Shown here piece after piece: positions 52,274 through 60,343 of a DNA stretch of 64,000 bases (position 1 is its first letter; every line of letters begins with the position of its first letter). Source of the DNA: Gordoniibacillus kamchatkensis (lineage in GTDB: Bacteria; Bacillota; Bacilli; Paenibacillales; NBRC-103111). Position numbers and translations under genes: made by a program. Under the pieces are notes generated by a model that was given only the letters and a program-made list of their open reading frames with translations, did no database searches and was not told the DNA's origin. Where the stretch lies: contig NZ_JXAK01000007.1 of NCBI RefSeq assembly GCF_000829455.1, positions 82,533 through 146,532 of the forward strand, given 5' to 3'.

Positions 52274-52885
52274 CTAGCCTGCTAGGGAGCCCCGCATGCA
52301 ATTCAGCGCCTGACTGTAATCGTCCCGAGTGTGTATGCCCGTTATAAAACGGGTGTCGATCCCGCGCTCCGCAAAGATCGATTCGGCAACTTCGAACCAT
52401 AGCAATTCGTTCATGAGCGCGGAAAGGCGCATCTCCGACCGTTGAATCAACTTCAGCACATCGTCGGCGCATCTTTTGTCGTACACCCCATGCAGCGGAT
52501 AAATGCCGCCTTTCAGATAAGGCACGGCTGCATCGAATCCGTCCTTTTTCCGCATGAACAACAGCTCGGCGGCTTCCGACGACGGGAACGGCATATGGCT
52601 TCCGATGACCCAAATATGCGGGTGTTTGGCCAGATTAAAACCAGCGTGCATACCGCCAAGCGGTCCTTTACCGGGATAAAAATCCGTAATGATGCGGACG
52701 TCAATGTCCAGGAGACGTAAAAACGGCTTCGGGTCCGGGGTGACCACGATGACCTCCGCACAAATTTTGCTCATTTCCTTGACTTGACGCTCAATCATCG
52801 TCTCTCCGCCAAAAGGAAGCAGCGCCTTCCATTCTCCGTCCATTCGCTGGCTAGGCCCGCCGTCCAAAATGAGTCCTGACAACAT
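52274..52885 (-). CDS. mobA: Molybdenum cofactor guanylyltransferase MobA-like protein
   Basis: The 203-residue protein begins MLSGLILDGGPSQRMDGEWK, a MobA nucleotidyltransferase start in which LDGG stands where LAGG is usual and the GTP-binding lysine (WKALLPFGG) is kept. TDFYPGKGPLGGMHAG and the later VIGSHMPFPS correspond to the family's GPLAG and D/S-M-P motifs. It would attach GMP to molybdopterin to form the bis-MGD cofactor of NarG. AAAGGGAG precedes the ATG at 52885. An Fnr-type promoter lies upstream. Confidence 0.88.
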   Translation of the reverse strand: MLSGLILDGGPSQRMDGEWKALLPFGGETMIERQVKEMSKICAEVIVVTPDPKPFLRLLDIDVRIITDFYPGKGPLGGMHAGFNLAKHPHIWVIGSHMPFPSSEAAELLFMRKKDGFDAAVPYLKGGIYPLHGVYDKRCADDVLKLIQRSEMRLSALMNELLWFEVAESIFAERGIDTRFITGIHTRDDYSQALNCMRGSLAG

Positions 52886-52923
52886 ATGCATCTCCCTTTC
52901 CTGAAAAATGGCCCCGTATCTCA

Positions 52924-52966
52924 ACGATACCGGATTTTTGCGGAAAGCGATGTTACATACGTCACA
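52924..52966 (-). promoter_or_regulatory. Fnr-type promoter of mobA
   Basis: TGTTA-CATACG-TCACA at 52951-52966 (one deviation) and minus-strand TATCGT at 52924-52929, 32 bp centre to centre. Confidence 0.75.
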
Positions 52967-52981
52967 GCCGGAACGCGGGCG

Positions 52982-53533
52982 TCAAAAATGCCACGATTCC
53001 AAATCGGCCGCCATTCGCTCAGCCGGGGGCAGCATATACTGGTATTCGATGTTTAAATAATTCGCTATCATGTTCAAGCCTTTGTGCATCCGGCCGACCA
53101 AGTACCGGCCATGTCCGGCCGGAATCGGCTCTATAATCATGTCAATTTTCTGAATGAATTTGCACACCAGTTGCTTGGCCGCTTCGTATTGCTCCTCCAT
53201 CATCATATTGGCAAAATGGATGGAAGGCATCGTATCCTCAGGACGAAAATAAGCATCCAGATCGGGTACGAGCAGCCGTTCCGCCTTCTGTATATGGTCA
53301 TCCGCGTGTACCAGAAAATCGGCGGCCCTATGCTGCAAATCGTTCAACAGGCTCAATGGAATCTCTTTGCGAAATTCGTCCCCGGACTCGATTGACCGGA
53401 CTATTCGGACCATTCCTTTCCACTCCTGCGCCAGCGACCGATGCTCGTCTTCCAGTTCATCGAGTATTTGCGGCAAATCCGACACCCGTCCCATATCCAA
53501 CATCCGTTTGCTTTGTGAAGCTGTTGCAGCCAT
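52982..53533 (-). CDS. Hemerythrin-like domain protein (divergent)
   Basis: The 183-residue helical protein has LEDEHRSLAQEWKGM near residue 27, FLVHADDHIQKAERLLVPDL near 73 and a C-terminal helix with HKGLNMIANYLNIEYQYMLP. The spacing recalls hemerythrins, but the second and third metal motifs differ from the HxxxE pattern, so metal binding is uncertain. It has its own Fnr-type promoter (53567-53609) and lies between fnr/mobA and a second Crp/Fnr gene. A role in nitric oxide or iron handling is inference. Confidence 0.72.
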   Translation of the reverse strand: MAATASQSKRMLDMGRVSDLPQILDELEDEHRSLAQEWKGMVRIVRSIESGDEFRKEIPLSLLNDLQHRAADFLVHADDHIQKAERLLVPDLDAYFRPEDTMPSIHFANMMMEEQYEAAKQLVCKFIQKIDMIIEPIPAGHGRYLVGRMHKGLNMIANYLNIEYQYMLPPAERMAADLESWHF

Positions 53534-53566
53534 AAGACTTCCTCTCCTTACCTATGTTCTGCTTTC

Positions 53567-53609
53567 ATAGTAACGGAACATTGCGGCGATATTTGTGAGA
53601 GAAATCACA
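53567..53609 (-). promoter_or_regulatory. Fnr-type promoter of the divergent hemerythrin-like gene
   Basis: TGTGA-GAGAAA-TCACA at 53594-53609; minus-strand TACTAT at 53567-53572, 32 bp centre to centre. Confidence 0.88.
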
Positions 53610-53665
53610 TGCACGATGGGGTGAAAGTGAATGTTTTGTGAAATCGTTTCTTTTCAAGAGGAGGG

Positions 53666-53708
53666 TGTGATGTAACTCACACCCAGGTTTTGCTATCAAG
53701 TGTATGTT
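53666..53708 (+). promoter_or_regulatory. Fnr-type promoter of the second Crp/Fnr gene
   Basis: TGTGA-TGTAAC-TCACA at 53666-53681, extended to GGGTGTGA...TCACACCC, with TATGTT at 53703-53708, 32 bp centre to centre. It shows a regulatory cascade from Fnr. Confidence 0.88.
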
Positions 53709-53747
53709 TAAATGGGATAGTATTAACGAAAAGGAGTTTTTCTAATT

Positions 53748-54433
53748 ATGGAGAGCCATCATTTCGACATACGGCAAGTCCCTTTGTTCCGCGACTTGAA
53801 TGCTCAAGAGATCGCTCGAATTGAAGAAATCGCCATTCATCGCGCGTTTAAAAAGAAGTCGACTATTTTCATGGAGGGCGGCGAAAAAGAAGCGGTTTTT
53901 TTCATCAAGGACGGGCTTGTCAAAGCCTACAAAACCGATGAGGAAGGCCACGAACAGATTGTGTCGATGCTCCAAGCCGGAGACATGTTTCCTCATACCG
54001 GATTTTTTAATCCGACGCCCTATCCCGCGACGACAGAAGCACTCGTTGACACCCGCCTTTTGGCGATTCCGGTGCGCGCCTTTGAACAGCTGGTCATGGC
54101 GATGCCTTCGATTGCCATCAAAGTCATCGACGTCATGGGCGCCAAAATTCGCGACCTTCAACAAACGCTCCAACAAGTTACCGGCCATCACGTGAACGGC
54201 AGAATACTGGCCTTTTTGCTGCAGCTCGCGGATAAGCACGGGGAAGCAAAGGGCTCCCGCATTCACATCGAGCTCCCCGTAACGAATCAGGAGCTTGCCA
54301 GTACGATCGGGACGAGCAGGGAAACCGTTAATCGCTTGCTGAATCAGCTCAAAAGGAGCGCATTCTCGAAACCCATCGATCGGAAATCGTCATCCTCGAC
54401 ATGGATGCTTTGCGGCTTTGGAAAATGCTTTGA
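53748..54433 (+). CDS. Crp/Fnr family regulator without cysteine cluster, apparent frameshift
   Basis: The product has an effector barrel (VPLFRDLNAQEIARIEEIAI, IFMEGGEKEAVFFIKDG) and a winged helix (LPVTNQELASTIGTSRETVN). It lacks the cysteines of Fnr. The frame breaks after LLNQLK at the AAAA run 54351-54354; one more A gives KKERILETHRSEIVILDMDA and the normal ending LWKML with a stop at 54431-54433. Members without Fe-S ligands include haem-binding nitric oxide sensors (Dnr/NnrR type); this is a candidate but not proven. Its promoter has an Fnr box. A strong bidirectional terminator follows at once. Confidence 0.85.
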
Positions 54434-54434
54434 A

Positions 54435-54484
54435 GCGCAAAAGGGCCGAATCCTCCTACCGCTCCGGATTCGGCCCTTTTGCGC
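54435..54484. terminator. Strong bidirectional terminator
   Basis: GCGCAAAAGGGCCGAATCC (54435-54453) pairs perfectly over 19 bp with the arm at 54466-54484, followed by TATTTT. It lies two bases after the restored stop codon of the Crp/Fnr gene and before the end of the convergent membrane gene. Confidence 0.93.
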
Positions 54485-54499
54485 TATTTTGTCCGCCTT

Positions 54500-55773
54500 T
54501 CAATAACGGAACGCTTTGGCCAATTCGGCCATATAGATCGCGGCGCTCGCCGCCATGATCGCACTGCCCGTCAAGGCAACGGCGGAGCTGGCCAACAGAT
54601 TGCCCGCCATCAAGAGGCCGACGCCCGCAGCATAAATCCAAAGCTCTATAGTGAGCCGGCGTTGCGGCACCATGTCCGACAGGAGCACTGCCCCTTTCTT
54701 TTGCTCCTTTGATCGAAAGCGGAACGCCCACCATAGGAACGGGATGATTTTGGACAAGTACGCCAGGACGGATACCGAGAACCATCCGAATACGAGGTAA
54801 AGGATGAGCGTCGAAACTATCGGATAAACAAGCGCCGCCGTGCCGTTCCAGCCTACGGCGGCCGCCCACGCCAAAGCCAGAACAAACGAAACTCCGATGA
54901 GCGCATCTGCAGCAATGACGGAGCCTATCGGCTGCTTGCCGTTACTTTGCCTCCGCACATCGCGGGCAAACCAGGCAAGCAGACCCAAAGAAGCGGCGAA
55001 CGCCAAACGTCCGGTCCCGCCATAACGGAACTTCCCGTCCACTCTCCTGCCGCCCCCAACCAGACCCCGGCTTGCAGCAAGACGACGATGACATAGTTCA
55101 GATTCGTCGCTTTTTTCTTGGACACGTAAAACATGGGGAGAAGCTTCAAGCTGCAAGCAACGATCAGGCCGGACAGCCATCCGCCAAGCCCTATCCAAAG
55201 ATGCTCGGCGAATATCAGATCGTAACGATGCGGCTCGGAGCCCGTCGCTTCGGCAACGCCCATGGCCATTCCCAGCGCAACGGTCGCGCACAAATCGATC
55301 AGGCTCAAGAAAATGCCGACAATGACCGGCGTCCACTGCTTTGCGTGGACAAAGGTGACGGTCAAATTAACGGCAAACGCGGCCGTTCCCAGCGCGACAA
55401 GCGCTCCGCCCGGCACTATGAGCGGCACAACCCATCTCCACATGCCGAGCAGCAGCACAGCAACGCCGGGGACTTAGAGGAAAAGATGGACAAAAGCAAG
55501 CTTGTGGCTGTATACCGGGCATCGCAAAATCACCTGAGCAATTTGATAGCTGGCTCCCATCGCGATCATTGTCGCCCAGCCAAGAACGAGAATATGGGCA
55601 AGCCATATGCCGCCCGGCGAATGCAGAGCTTGCGTCTTGACCAGACTGGGGATATTCCAAGGCAAAAATAAGACAACCGCGAGAAAGAATATAGCCCCCG
55701 CGGCGAAAAATGCGAACGTTACAGGAAACATATGAAGGTGCGGTGGAAGAGCTGCGCGCTTGTTCCCGCTCAT
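54500..55773 (-). pseudogene. Paralogue of the histidine-rich membrane protein, broken by a stop codon and a frameshift
   Basis: Three collinear segments together resemble the protein encoded at 49364-50596. The first (MSGNKRAALPPHLHMFPVTF, WLAHILVLGWATMIAMGASY) ends at an in-frame TAA at 55474-55476. The same frame continues VAVLLLGMWRWVVPLIVPGG and HLWIGLGGWLSGLIVACSLK to about 55015. A one-base shift near 55011-55021 then leads to RLAFAASLGLLAWF, LSKIIPFLWWAFRFRS and the end AKAFRY at 54500. The helix and histidine motifs match the intact paralogue. The stop could be a point mutation or error; two lesions in one gene make true decay more plausible here than elsewhere. Confidence 0.75.
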
Positions 55774-55793
55774 CGCTATCACGTCCCGCAAAG

Positions 55794-56105
55794 TTATGGT
55801 TTCAACAAGGAGTGAGCTTCCGGGCTGGGAGTCATCACAACTACGACCAGACTATCTTCCAACGCTTCGATAGAATGCTCGACCTGCTTGTCAAGGCACA
55901 GCAAGTTTATCGCTTCGAGCTCCACCTCTTCATCTGCCGAAAAACGAACCTTGCCCTGCAGCACGAAGACGAGAATATCGCTCGTCGTCTTGTGCTTTCT
56001 CAGCACCTTTCCTTTGGGAAACGAAAATTTGACGACTTTGGATACGCCGTTATCGAGGACAGGCCGAATAAAGCTTTCTTCAAACGACAGCGGATATCGG
56101 TTCAT
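55794..56105 (-). CDS. Small cupin-domain protein
   Basis: The 103-residue protein is a single cupin barrel: VSKVVKFSFPKGKVLRKHKT, SDILVFVLQGKVRFSADEE, and HSIEALEDSLVVVV. A histidine in the first motif (RKHKT) and one in the second (VEHSIEA) could bind metal. Such small cupins are often found with hemerythrin and nitric oxide genes. It lies 26 bp after a hemerythrin gene and is probably cotranscribed from the Fnr-type promoter at 56727-56769. Confidence 0.86.
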   Translation of the reverse strand: MNRYPLSFEESFIRPVLDNGVSKVVKFSFPKGKVLRKHKTTSDILVFVLQGKVRFSADEEVELEAINLLCLDKQVEHSIEALEDSLVVVVMTPSPEAHSLLKP

Positions 56106-56131
56106 AAATTCTCTTCTCCCCGCGCCAATAA

Positions 56132-56683
56132 TCAGGCCAAACCGTATGCCCGGCTCAGTTGCGCCTTTTCTTCCGCGCTCAGCATGTTTTCCGCCATTGG
56201 GAACAGAACGTTCTCCTCTTTCATGAAATGATCCGTCAAAATGGCGTGAGCCTTCAGCGCATATTCGGCGATTTCTTTGGCGCGCGCAGCATCCACGGGA
56301 CCTGTCTCGCGCCCGGTCGTTTCCATAAATGTTTTTAAGTTTTGCTTCGCTTGATCGTGCTCGTATTCCATTACGGCGATCGGACCGACCTGCCGTCCGA
56401 TGTAATTGGCCATGAGCGGAAAGAGCGTCCCCTCTTCCCGTTCGGAGTGGGGATCCAGCCCCCGGACGAATGCCTCTACCTTATGCATCAGTTCGGCGAG
56501 CTGCGAGCTCCAATCCGCTTGATCCCGGTCCGAACCTAGACGTCTTGCTTCCTCCGCAAATGCATCCATTTGCTCTCTGAGCGGCGCATGCTCGCGTTTC
56601 AGCCCGGCCAGCGGTTCGCATAATGCCGCCTGCGCCTGTTCTCCCGCAAACATGCTGCCGCAATGGTGGGGATTCGGATTCAT
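56132..56683 (-). CDS. Hemerythrin-domain protein
   Basis: The 183-residue protein begins MNPNPHHCGSMFAGEQAQ. Hemerythrin-type metal motifs are well kept: LKREHAPLREQMDAF, LDPHSEREEGTLFPLM, VMEYEHDQAKQNLKTF and HFMKEENVLFPMAENML, giving the H...HxxxE...H...HxxxE set of a di-iron site. An Fnr-type box and a good -10 lie just upstream. It is followed by a cupin gene. The likely role is oxygen or nitric oxide binding in the cytoplasm. Confidence 0.92.
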   Translation of the reverse strand: MNPNPHHCGSMFAGEQAQAALCEPLAGLKREHAPLREQMDAFAEEARRLGSDRDQADWSSQLAELMHKVEAFVRGLDPHSEREEGTLFPLMANYIGRQVGPIAVMEYEHDQAKQNLKTFMETTGRETGPVDAARAKEIAEYALKAHAILTDHFMKEENVLFPMAENMLSAEEKAQLSRAYGLA

Positions 56684-56726
56684 TCGCAATCACTCCTCAT
56701 CCTAAGTTTCTCCAAACATCAAAATT

Positions 56727-56769
56727 AGTATAACGGCAAGCCGGATCGTATAGTGTGACGCAGATCACA
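56727..56769 (-). promoter_or_regulatory. Fnr-type promoter of the hemerythrin-cupin pair
   Basis: TGTGA-CGCAGA-TCACA at 56754-56769; minus-strand TATACT at 56727-56732, 32 bp centre to centre. The box lies just past the stop codon of the norB remnant. Confidence 0.9.
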
Positions 56770-56781
56770 TTTTGCCGAATC

Positions 56782-57305
56782 CTAATGAAGAACCCGCGAT
56801 CCGGTTCGTACTTCATTGCCCGGATGGGTCGATTTTGCATACGATCGGCCTGTTTTCAGACCGAGCACGAAAATCGCAATGCCGACGACGCCCGCGGCAA
56901 ATACGGTGTCGCCAACCGCTCTAATCCACACAAGCTTTTGCAGCAAAGGCTGGTGCAAAAATTCGGCGGAGCGCGCATACCACATCCCGTGTCCATGCTG
57001 GCCATTGTCTGCAAAATGCCGACCGGCAGCAGGCTCATGATGCCCATCAGCAGCAGCCCGATGTTGAGCGACCAGAACGAGAAGCGGAGCAGCTTCGTCC
57101 TCCACGGACGTTCCCCGGTAAGGCCGCGCAGGCAAAACATCATGAGGCCGATGCCGAGCATGCCGTATACTCCGAACGAAGCCATGTGCCCGTGCAGCGG
57201 GGTCGTATTCAGTCCCTGCATATAGTAGAGCGCGATCGGCGGATTGATCAGAAAGCCGAATATCCCTGCGCCACCGCCTGACCAAATATATTGATGCCTA
57301 TCCGT
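56782..57305 (-). pseudogene. norB: norB remnant (quinol-dependent nitric oxide reductase), 5'-truncated and frameshifted
   Basis: Only the last 170 or so residues of a qNor-type NorB are left: HQYIWSGGGAGIFGFLINPP, GLNTTPLHGHMASFGVYGML, LMMFCLRGLTGE, LLPVGILQTMASMDTG and MWYARSAEFLHQPLLQKLVW. A full protein has about 750-790 residues with the haem-iron catalytic site in the lost part. The fragment begins right behind the TGA stop of the radical SAM gene, in the same frame, with no start codon or ribosome binding site. A second lesion is a missing G in the run at 56986-56988. The truncation needs a deletion or rearrangement of roughly 1.8 kb. Confidence 0.85.
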
Positions 57306-58415
57306 TCACTGCCGCTCTGCTGCGCAGGCTTTCGGTACATAGGCGCAATAAGGGTCGCTTTCCAGGTAATCCCCTGTCACCGCATAAGCGCGGGCACGCG
57401 ATCCGCCGCATAGTTCCTTGAACTCGCAAACACCGCACTTTCCCTTCAAACGCGACTTGTCCCTCAGCTCTTGCATGACCGGCGAATCGCGGTAAATGTC
57501 GACCAGAGACTGCTCGCGAACATTGCCGCACGGTACAGGCAAAAATCCGCTCGGATATACGTCTCCGATATGGCTGATAAAGACGAAGCCGTCTCCGTCG
57601 CCAACGCCCTTGGGCGCCCGGCCGAGCAGATCGGCGCGTTTGAGTGCGGCTGCCTGTTCCCCTTCTCCCGCGCGGCCACCTTCCTGCATGAGCACGCGCC
57701 GGTAATGCGGCGCTTCGGTCGCTTTGATCCCGTAAGGCATCTCGCTTCCGAGCCGGCACAGCCATTTCATCACCGCTTCGTGCTCCTCCGCGGAAATCAT
57801 ATCCTTTTGCATCCCCCGCCCCGTCGGAACGAGAAAAAATACGCTCCACAGCACGGCGCCCATTTCCTTCACCTTTCCGGCGATCACTGCAAGATCGTGA
57901 ACGTTATATCGGGAAACCGTACTGTTCACTTGAATCGGGATGCCCATCTCCTGCAAATATTCGATGCCGCGCATTGTAAGCTCATAAGAACCTTTCGTAC
58001 CGCGAAAATGATCGTGAATTTCGGCGCAGGAGCCGTCCAGACTGAACGCCCAGCGCGAAAGCCCGGCCTCTTTGGCCTGTCGGACCGCATCCCGGGTCAC
58101 TTTCGGCGTAGCGCTCGGCGTCATGGACACCGGAAGCCCTTTTTCCTTGATCGCATATTCCGCGAGTCGGAACAGATCCGAACGCATCAGCGGGTCCCCT
58201 CCCGTAAACACAAACAAGGGGCGGTCCATGCGGGCGACATCGTCGATCAAGTTCTTGCCCTCCTCGAAGCTGAGCTGCCGCGGATCCGGCGTATACTGCG
58301 CTTCGGCGCGGCAATGCAGGCACTTGAGCGCACAGGCGCGGGTCACTTCCCAAATCACGATAAACGGGTTCTCGCGATAATCTCTTTCCTTTACGAACGA
58401 AGGCATTTGTGCCAT
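57306..58415 (-). CDS. Radical SAM/SPASM domain protein (NirJ/AhbD- and TIGR04053-like)
   Basis: The 369-residue enzyme has the SAM-radical cluster motif C28-x3-C32-x2-C35 (CALKCLHC), FVFTGGDPLMR as the GGE-type motif, and a C-terminal SPASM region with further cysteines: VPCGNVREQS, KGKCGVCEFKELCGG and DPYCAYVPKAC. SPASM enzymes modify peptides or make haem (AhbD). I recall that the TIGR04053 subgroup is associated with CGCGG-motif peptides; the upstream ric-type gene here has such a motif. AAAGGAGG lies six bases before the ATG at 58415. It is 75 bp after ywiC in the operon of the ric-type gene. Confidence 0.85.
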   Translation of the reverse strand: MAQMPSFVKERDYRENPFIVIWEVTRACALKCLHCRAEAQYTPDPRQLSFEEGKNLIDDVARMDRPLFVFTGGDPLMRSDLFRLAEYAIKEKGLPVSMTPSATPKVTRDAVRQAKEAGLSRWAFSLDGSCAEIHDHFRGTKGSYELTMRGIEYLQEMGIPIQVNSTVSRYNVHDLAVIAGKVKEMGAVLWSVFFLVPTGRGMQKDMISAEEHEAVMKWLCRLGSEMPYGIKATEAPHYRRVLMQEGGRAGEGEQAAALKRADLLGRAPKGVGDGDGFVFISHIGDVYPSGFLPVPCGNVREQSLVDIYRDSPVMQELRDKSRLKGKCGVCEFKELCGGSRARAYAVTGDYLESDPYCAYVPKACAAERQ

Positions 58416-58490
58416 GGCCATCCTCCTTTCCTCGGCGATTCGCGGACTGCCCCCCATCTTAAAAGAACAGCGACCACTCCGGCGGCTTAG

Positions 58491-59213
58491 CTATATGCCG
58501 TAAACGAACAGAACGGAGCAAGCGATCAGAACGGAGTATGCAATTTCCAGCATGCCGCTTTGCTTCACCGTCAGTTTCGTGCGGGGTGACCAGATGGCCC
58601 TGACCAGCAGAACGGCAAGCGGCGCCAGCAGGGCAGGAGGAAACCATATGGCCGCTGCAGCGAGCATGGCCAGATGATAGCCAACCGAGAACCGATAGTA
58701 GATCGCGTTATGTTTTTCCCGGATCATCGTCTTCACGTGGAAAACCGTTCCCATGAAATAGAGCACGCTGAACCCGAACAATTCGGCCGCAAGCCGCCAG
58801 TCGCTGCCTCCTCCTGCCTGATACGCGACAAATACGATCAAGCTGAATTGCACAACTGCAGCCGTGTCGTTGACCAGCGAACGTTCCCGATTGCATCTGG
58901 CATAATAGCTATTCACCAGAAACAAAGGAACAAACAGCAGGGCGAACTTGATCAACACAGGATGTAACACAAGCAAGACCGCCCCTGTCGGAACAAGCAG
59001 ACTTCCATATACGAGCATCGGCTTGCCGTAAACTTGCCGTTTTCCTGTTCGAATCCACTGCAATAGCGGATACGAAAACAAGTAAACGAGCAGCCAGCAG
59101 ACAAACAAAAGCGCATGCAAAGGCACGGGTTTTGCGGCAAACATGCCGAATAAAAACGGGATGAGCAGCATCGCCCAGGCGCCGTGCTGACCCGGGACAT
59201 ATCGTTTTTTCAT
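58491..59213 (-). CDS. ywiC: YwiC-like membrane protein
   Basis: The 240-residue protein begins MKKRYVPGQHGAWAMLLIPF and has about eight hydrophobic helices, with NSYYARCNRERSLVNDTAAV in between. This matches the YwiC family; in B. subtilis ywiC lies near narK, fnr and the nar operon. The function is unknown. Its ATG overlaps the stop codon of the ric-type gene (ATGA), so translation is coupled. It separates the ric-type gene from the radical SAM gene. Confidence 0.88.
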   Translation of the reverse strand: MKKRYVPGQHGAWAMLLIPFLFGMFAAKPVPLHALLFVCWLLVYLFSYPLLQWIRTGKRQVYGKPMLVYGSLLVPTGAVLLVLHPVLIKFALLFVPLFLVNSYYARCNRERSLVNDTAAVVQFSLIVFVAYQAGGGSDWRLAAELFGFSVLYFMGTVFHVKTMIREKHNAIYYRFSVGYHLAMLAAAAIWFPPALLAPLAVLLVRAIWSPRTKLTVKQSGMLEIAYSVLIACSVLFVYGI

Positions 59214-60226
59214 GCGGATTTCACCCGTGGGAACAGCACGTTGTTTTCCAGATGGATATGCTCAAAGATGTCGGCTTCCATTTCCTCCAGCTTCTGAAAT
59301 GCGAGCGTATACGTCCGGCAAGCCCCGATCGGCAGCTCATAATTGCCGGTTACTCTTCTCATTTCTTTGAGCAGTTCCCCAACCCCGCTATGATCGGACT
59401 CCAGCTCGTCGATCGTTTTGGCTGCTTGCGTCAGAACGGCTTGGTCTCCTGTCCGCGCGGCTGCTGCAATAAGGGGAAAAACGACCTCCTCTTCCACGAT
59501 CAAGTGCTGTTCCAGCTCCATTTTCACCTTGTGAAACAGCGTATGGAGTACGGCCAGTTCACTGTGAACCGAACCGTGTACCCGGAGTATTTTCGTGACA
59601 AATTCGCTCAGCAGCGGCAATTCCTTGTACAAATAAGCATGGTGTTTTTGAACGATATGGTCGATCAAATCGGACAGAGGAGCTTCTCGCCAATCCACGT
59701 CCCGATCTTGCTTTTGCCGCGTTTGCCGCAGCAGTTCGTTCAAGCGCTGCAGAAACGGCGCTTCTTCAATTTGCTGCTGGCGCAGCGCAGCGGATAATGT
59801 GCGGTTGCCGCCGCAGCAAAAATCGATTTTGCTCTCCTTGAACAAGTTGCTGGCGCCGGGAAACCCGGCCACAATCTCGCCGATCGTTTCGGTTCCGTTA
59901 AATGCTTGTTCCATATAGGTGTCCTCCCTGATGACCGGATGCCTGGGCAAAGATGGCTGTCGGTAAATTCGAGTTACATGGCCGCCGCAGCCGCACTGAT
60001 CCATATACCGAATCTCGACTGCAGGCATGCTCGTATCTTGCAAAGCGGCTGCCAGCTGCGGGATCAGCCGGTCTCGCGGATCGCCGCATACTTCCGGCGT
60101 AACGATATTTACATAATGGCCTTCCTTCGTTTGCCGGACCGCGGCTAAGCTCTCCGTCCATATTTCTTCGCATTGCTCTTCGAAATAGGGATCTTCCAGG
60201 TTCAGCGACCAATCTCCCTTTTTCAT
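59210..60226 (-). CDS. ric: RIC/ScdA-type di-iron repair protein with an N-terminal CGCGG domain
   Basis: The 338-residue protein has three parts. Residues 1-90 end in the motif CGCGGHVTR (cysteines 78 and 80), preceded by a region with GDWSLNLEDPYF and GHYVNIVTPEVCG. Residues 105-160 form the ScdA N-terminal domain (IGEIVAGFPGASNLFKESKI, DFCCGG at 135-140). Residues 190-335 form a hemerythrin domain (HHAYLYKELPLL, VHSELAVL, HLIVEEEVVFPLI, ESDHSGVGELLK, HIHLENNVLFP). RIC proteins repair iron-sulfur centres damaged by nitric oxide; standard forms have about 220-250 residues, so the N-terminal 100 are extra. GAGGAG precedes the ATG at 60226, after an Fnr-type promoter. Confidence 0.9.
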   Translation of the reverse strand: MKKGDWSLNLEDPYFEEQCEEIWTESLAAVRQTKEGHYVNIVTPEVCGDPRDRLIPQLAAALQDTSMPAVEIRYMDQCGCGGHVTRIYRQPSLPRHPVIREDTYMEQAFNGTETIGEIVAGFPGASNLFKESKIDFCCGGNRTLSAALRQQQIEEAPFLQRLNELLRQTRQKQDRDVDWREAPLSDLIDHIVQKHHAYLYKELPLLSEFVTKILRVHGSVHSELAVLHTLFHKVKMELEQHLIVEEEVVFPLIAAAARTGDQAVLTQAAKTIDELESDHSGVGELLKEMRRVTGNYELPIGACRTYTLAFQKLEEMEADIFEHIHLENNVLFPRVKSA

Positions 60227-60272
60227 TGCGGCGATCTCCTCTGTCACTGCCCACCGCCTCCTCCATGAAACC

Positions 60273-60315
60273 AGTTTACCTTCATCCGTCCCTCGGTATT
60301 GTGAGCCTCGTCACA
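60273..60315 (-). promoter_or_regulatory. Fnr-type promoter of the ric-ywiC-radical SAM operon
   Basis: TGTGA-GCCTCG-TCACA at 60300-60315; minus-strand TAAACT at 60273-60278, 32 bp centre to centre. Confidence 0.88.
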
Positions 60316-60343
60316 CTCGAGGAAAATCGCGCAATCGACCGCA

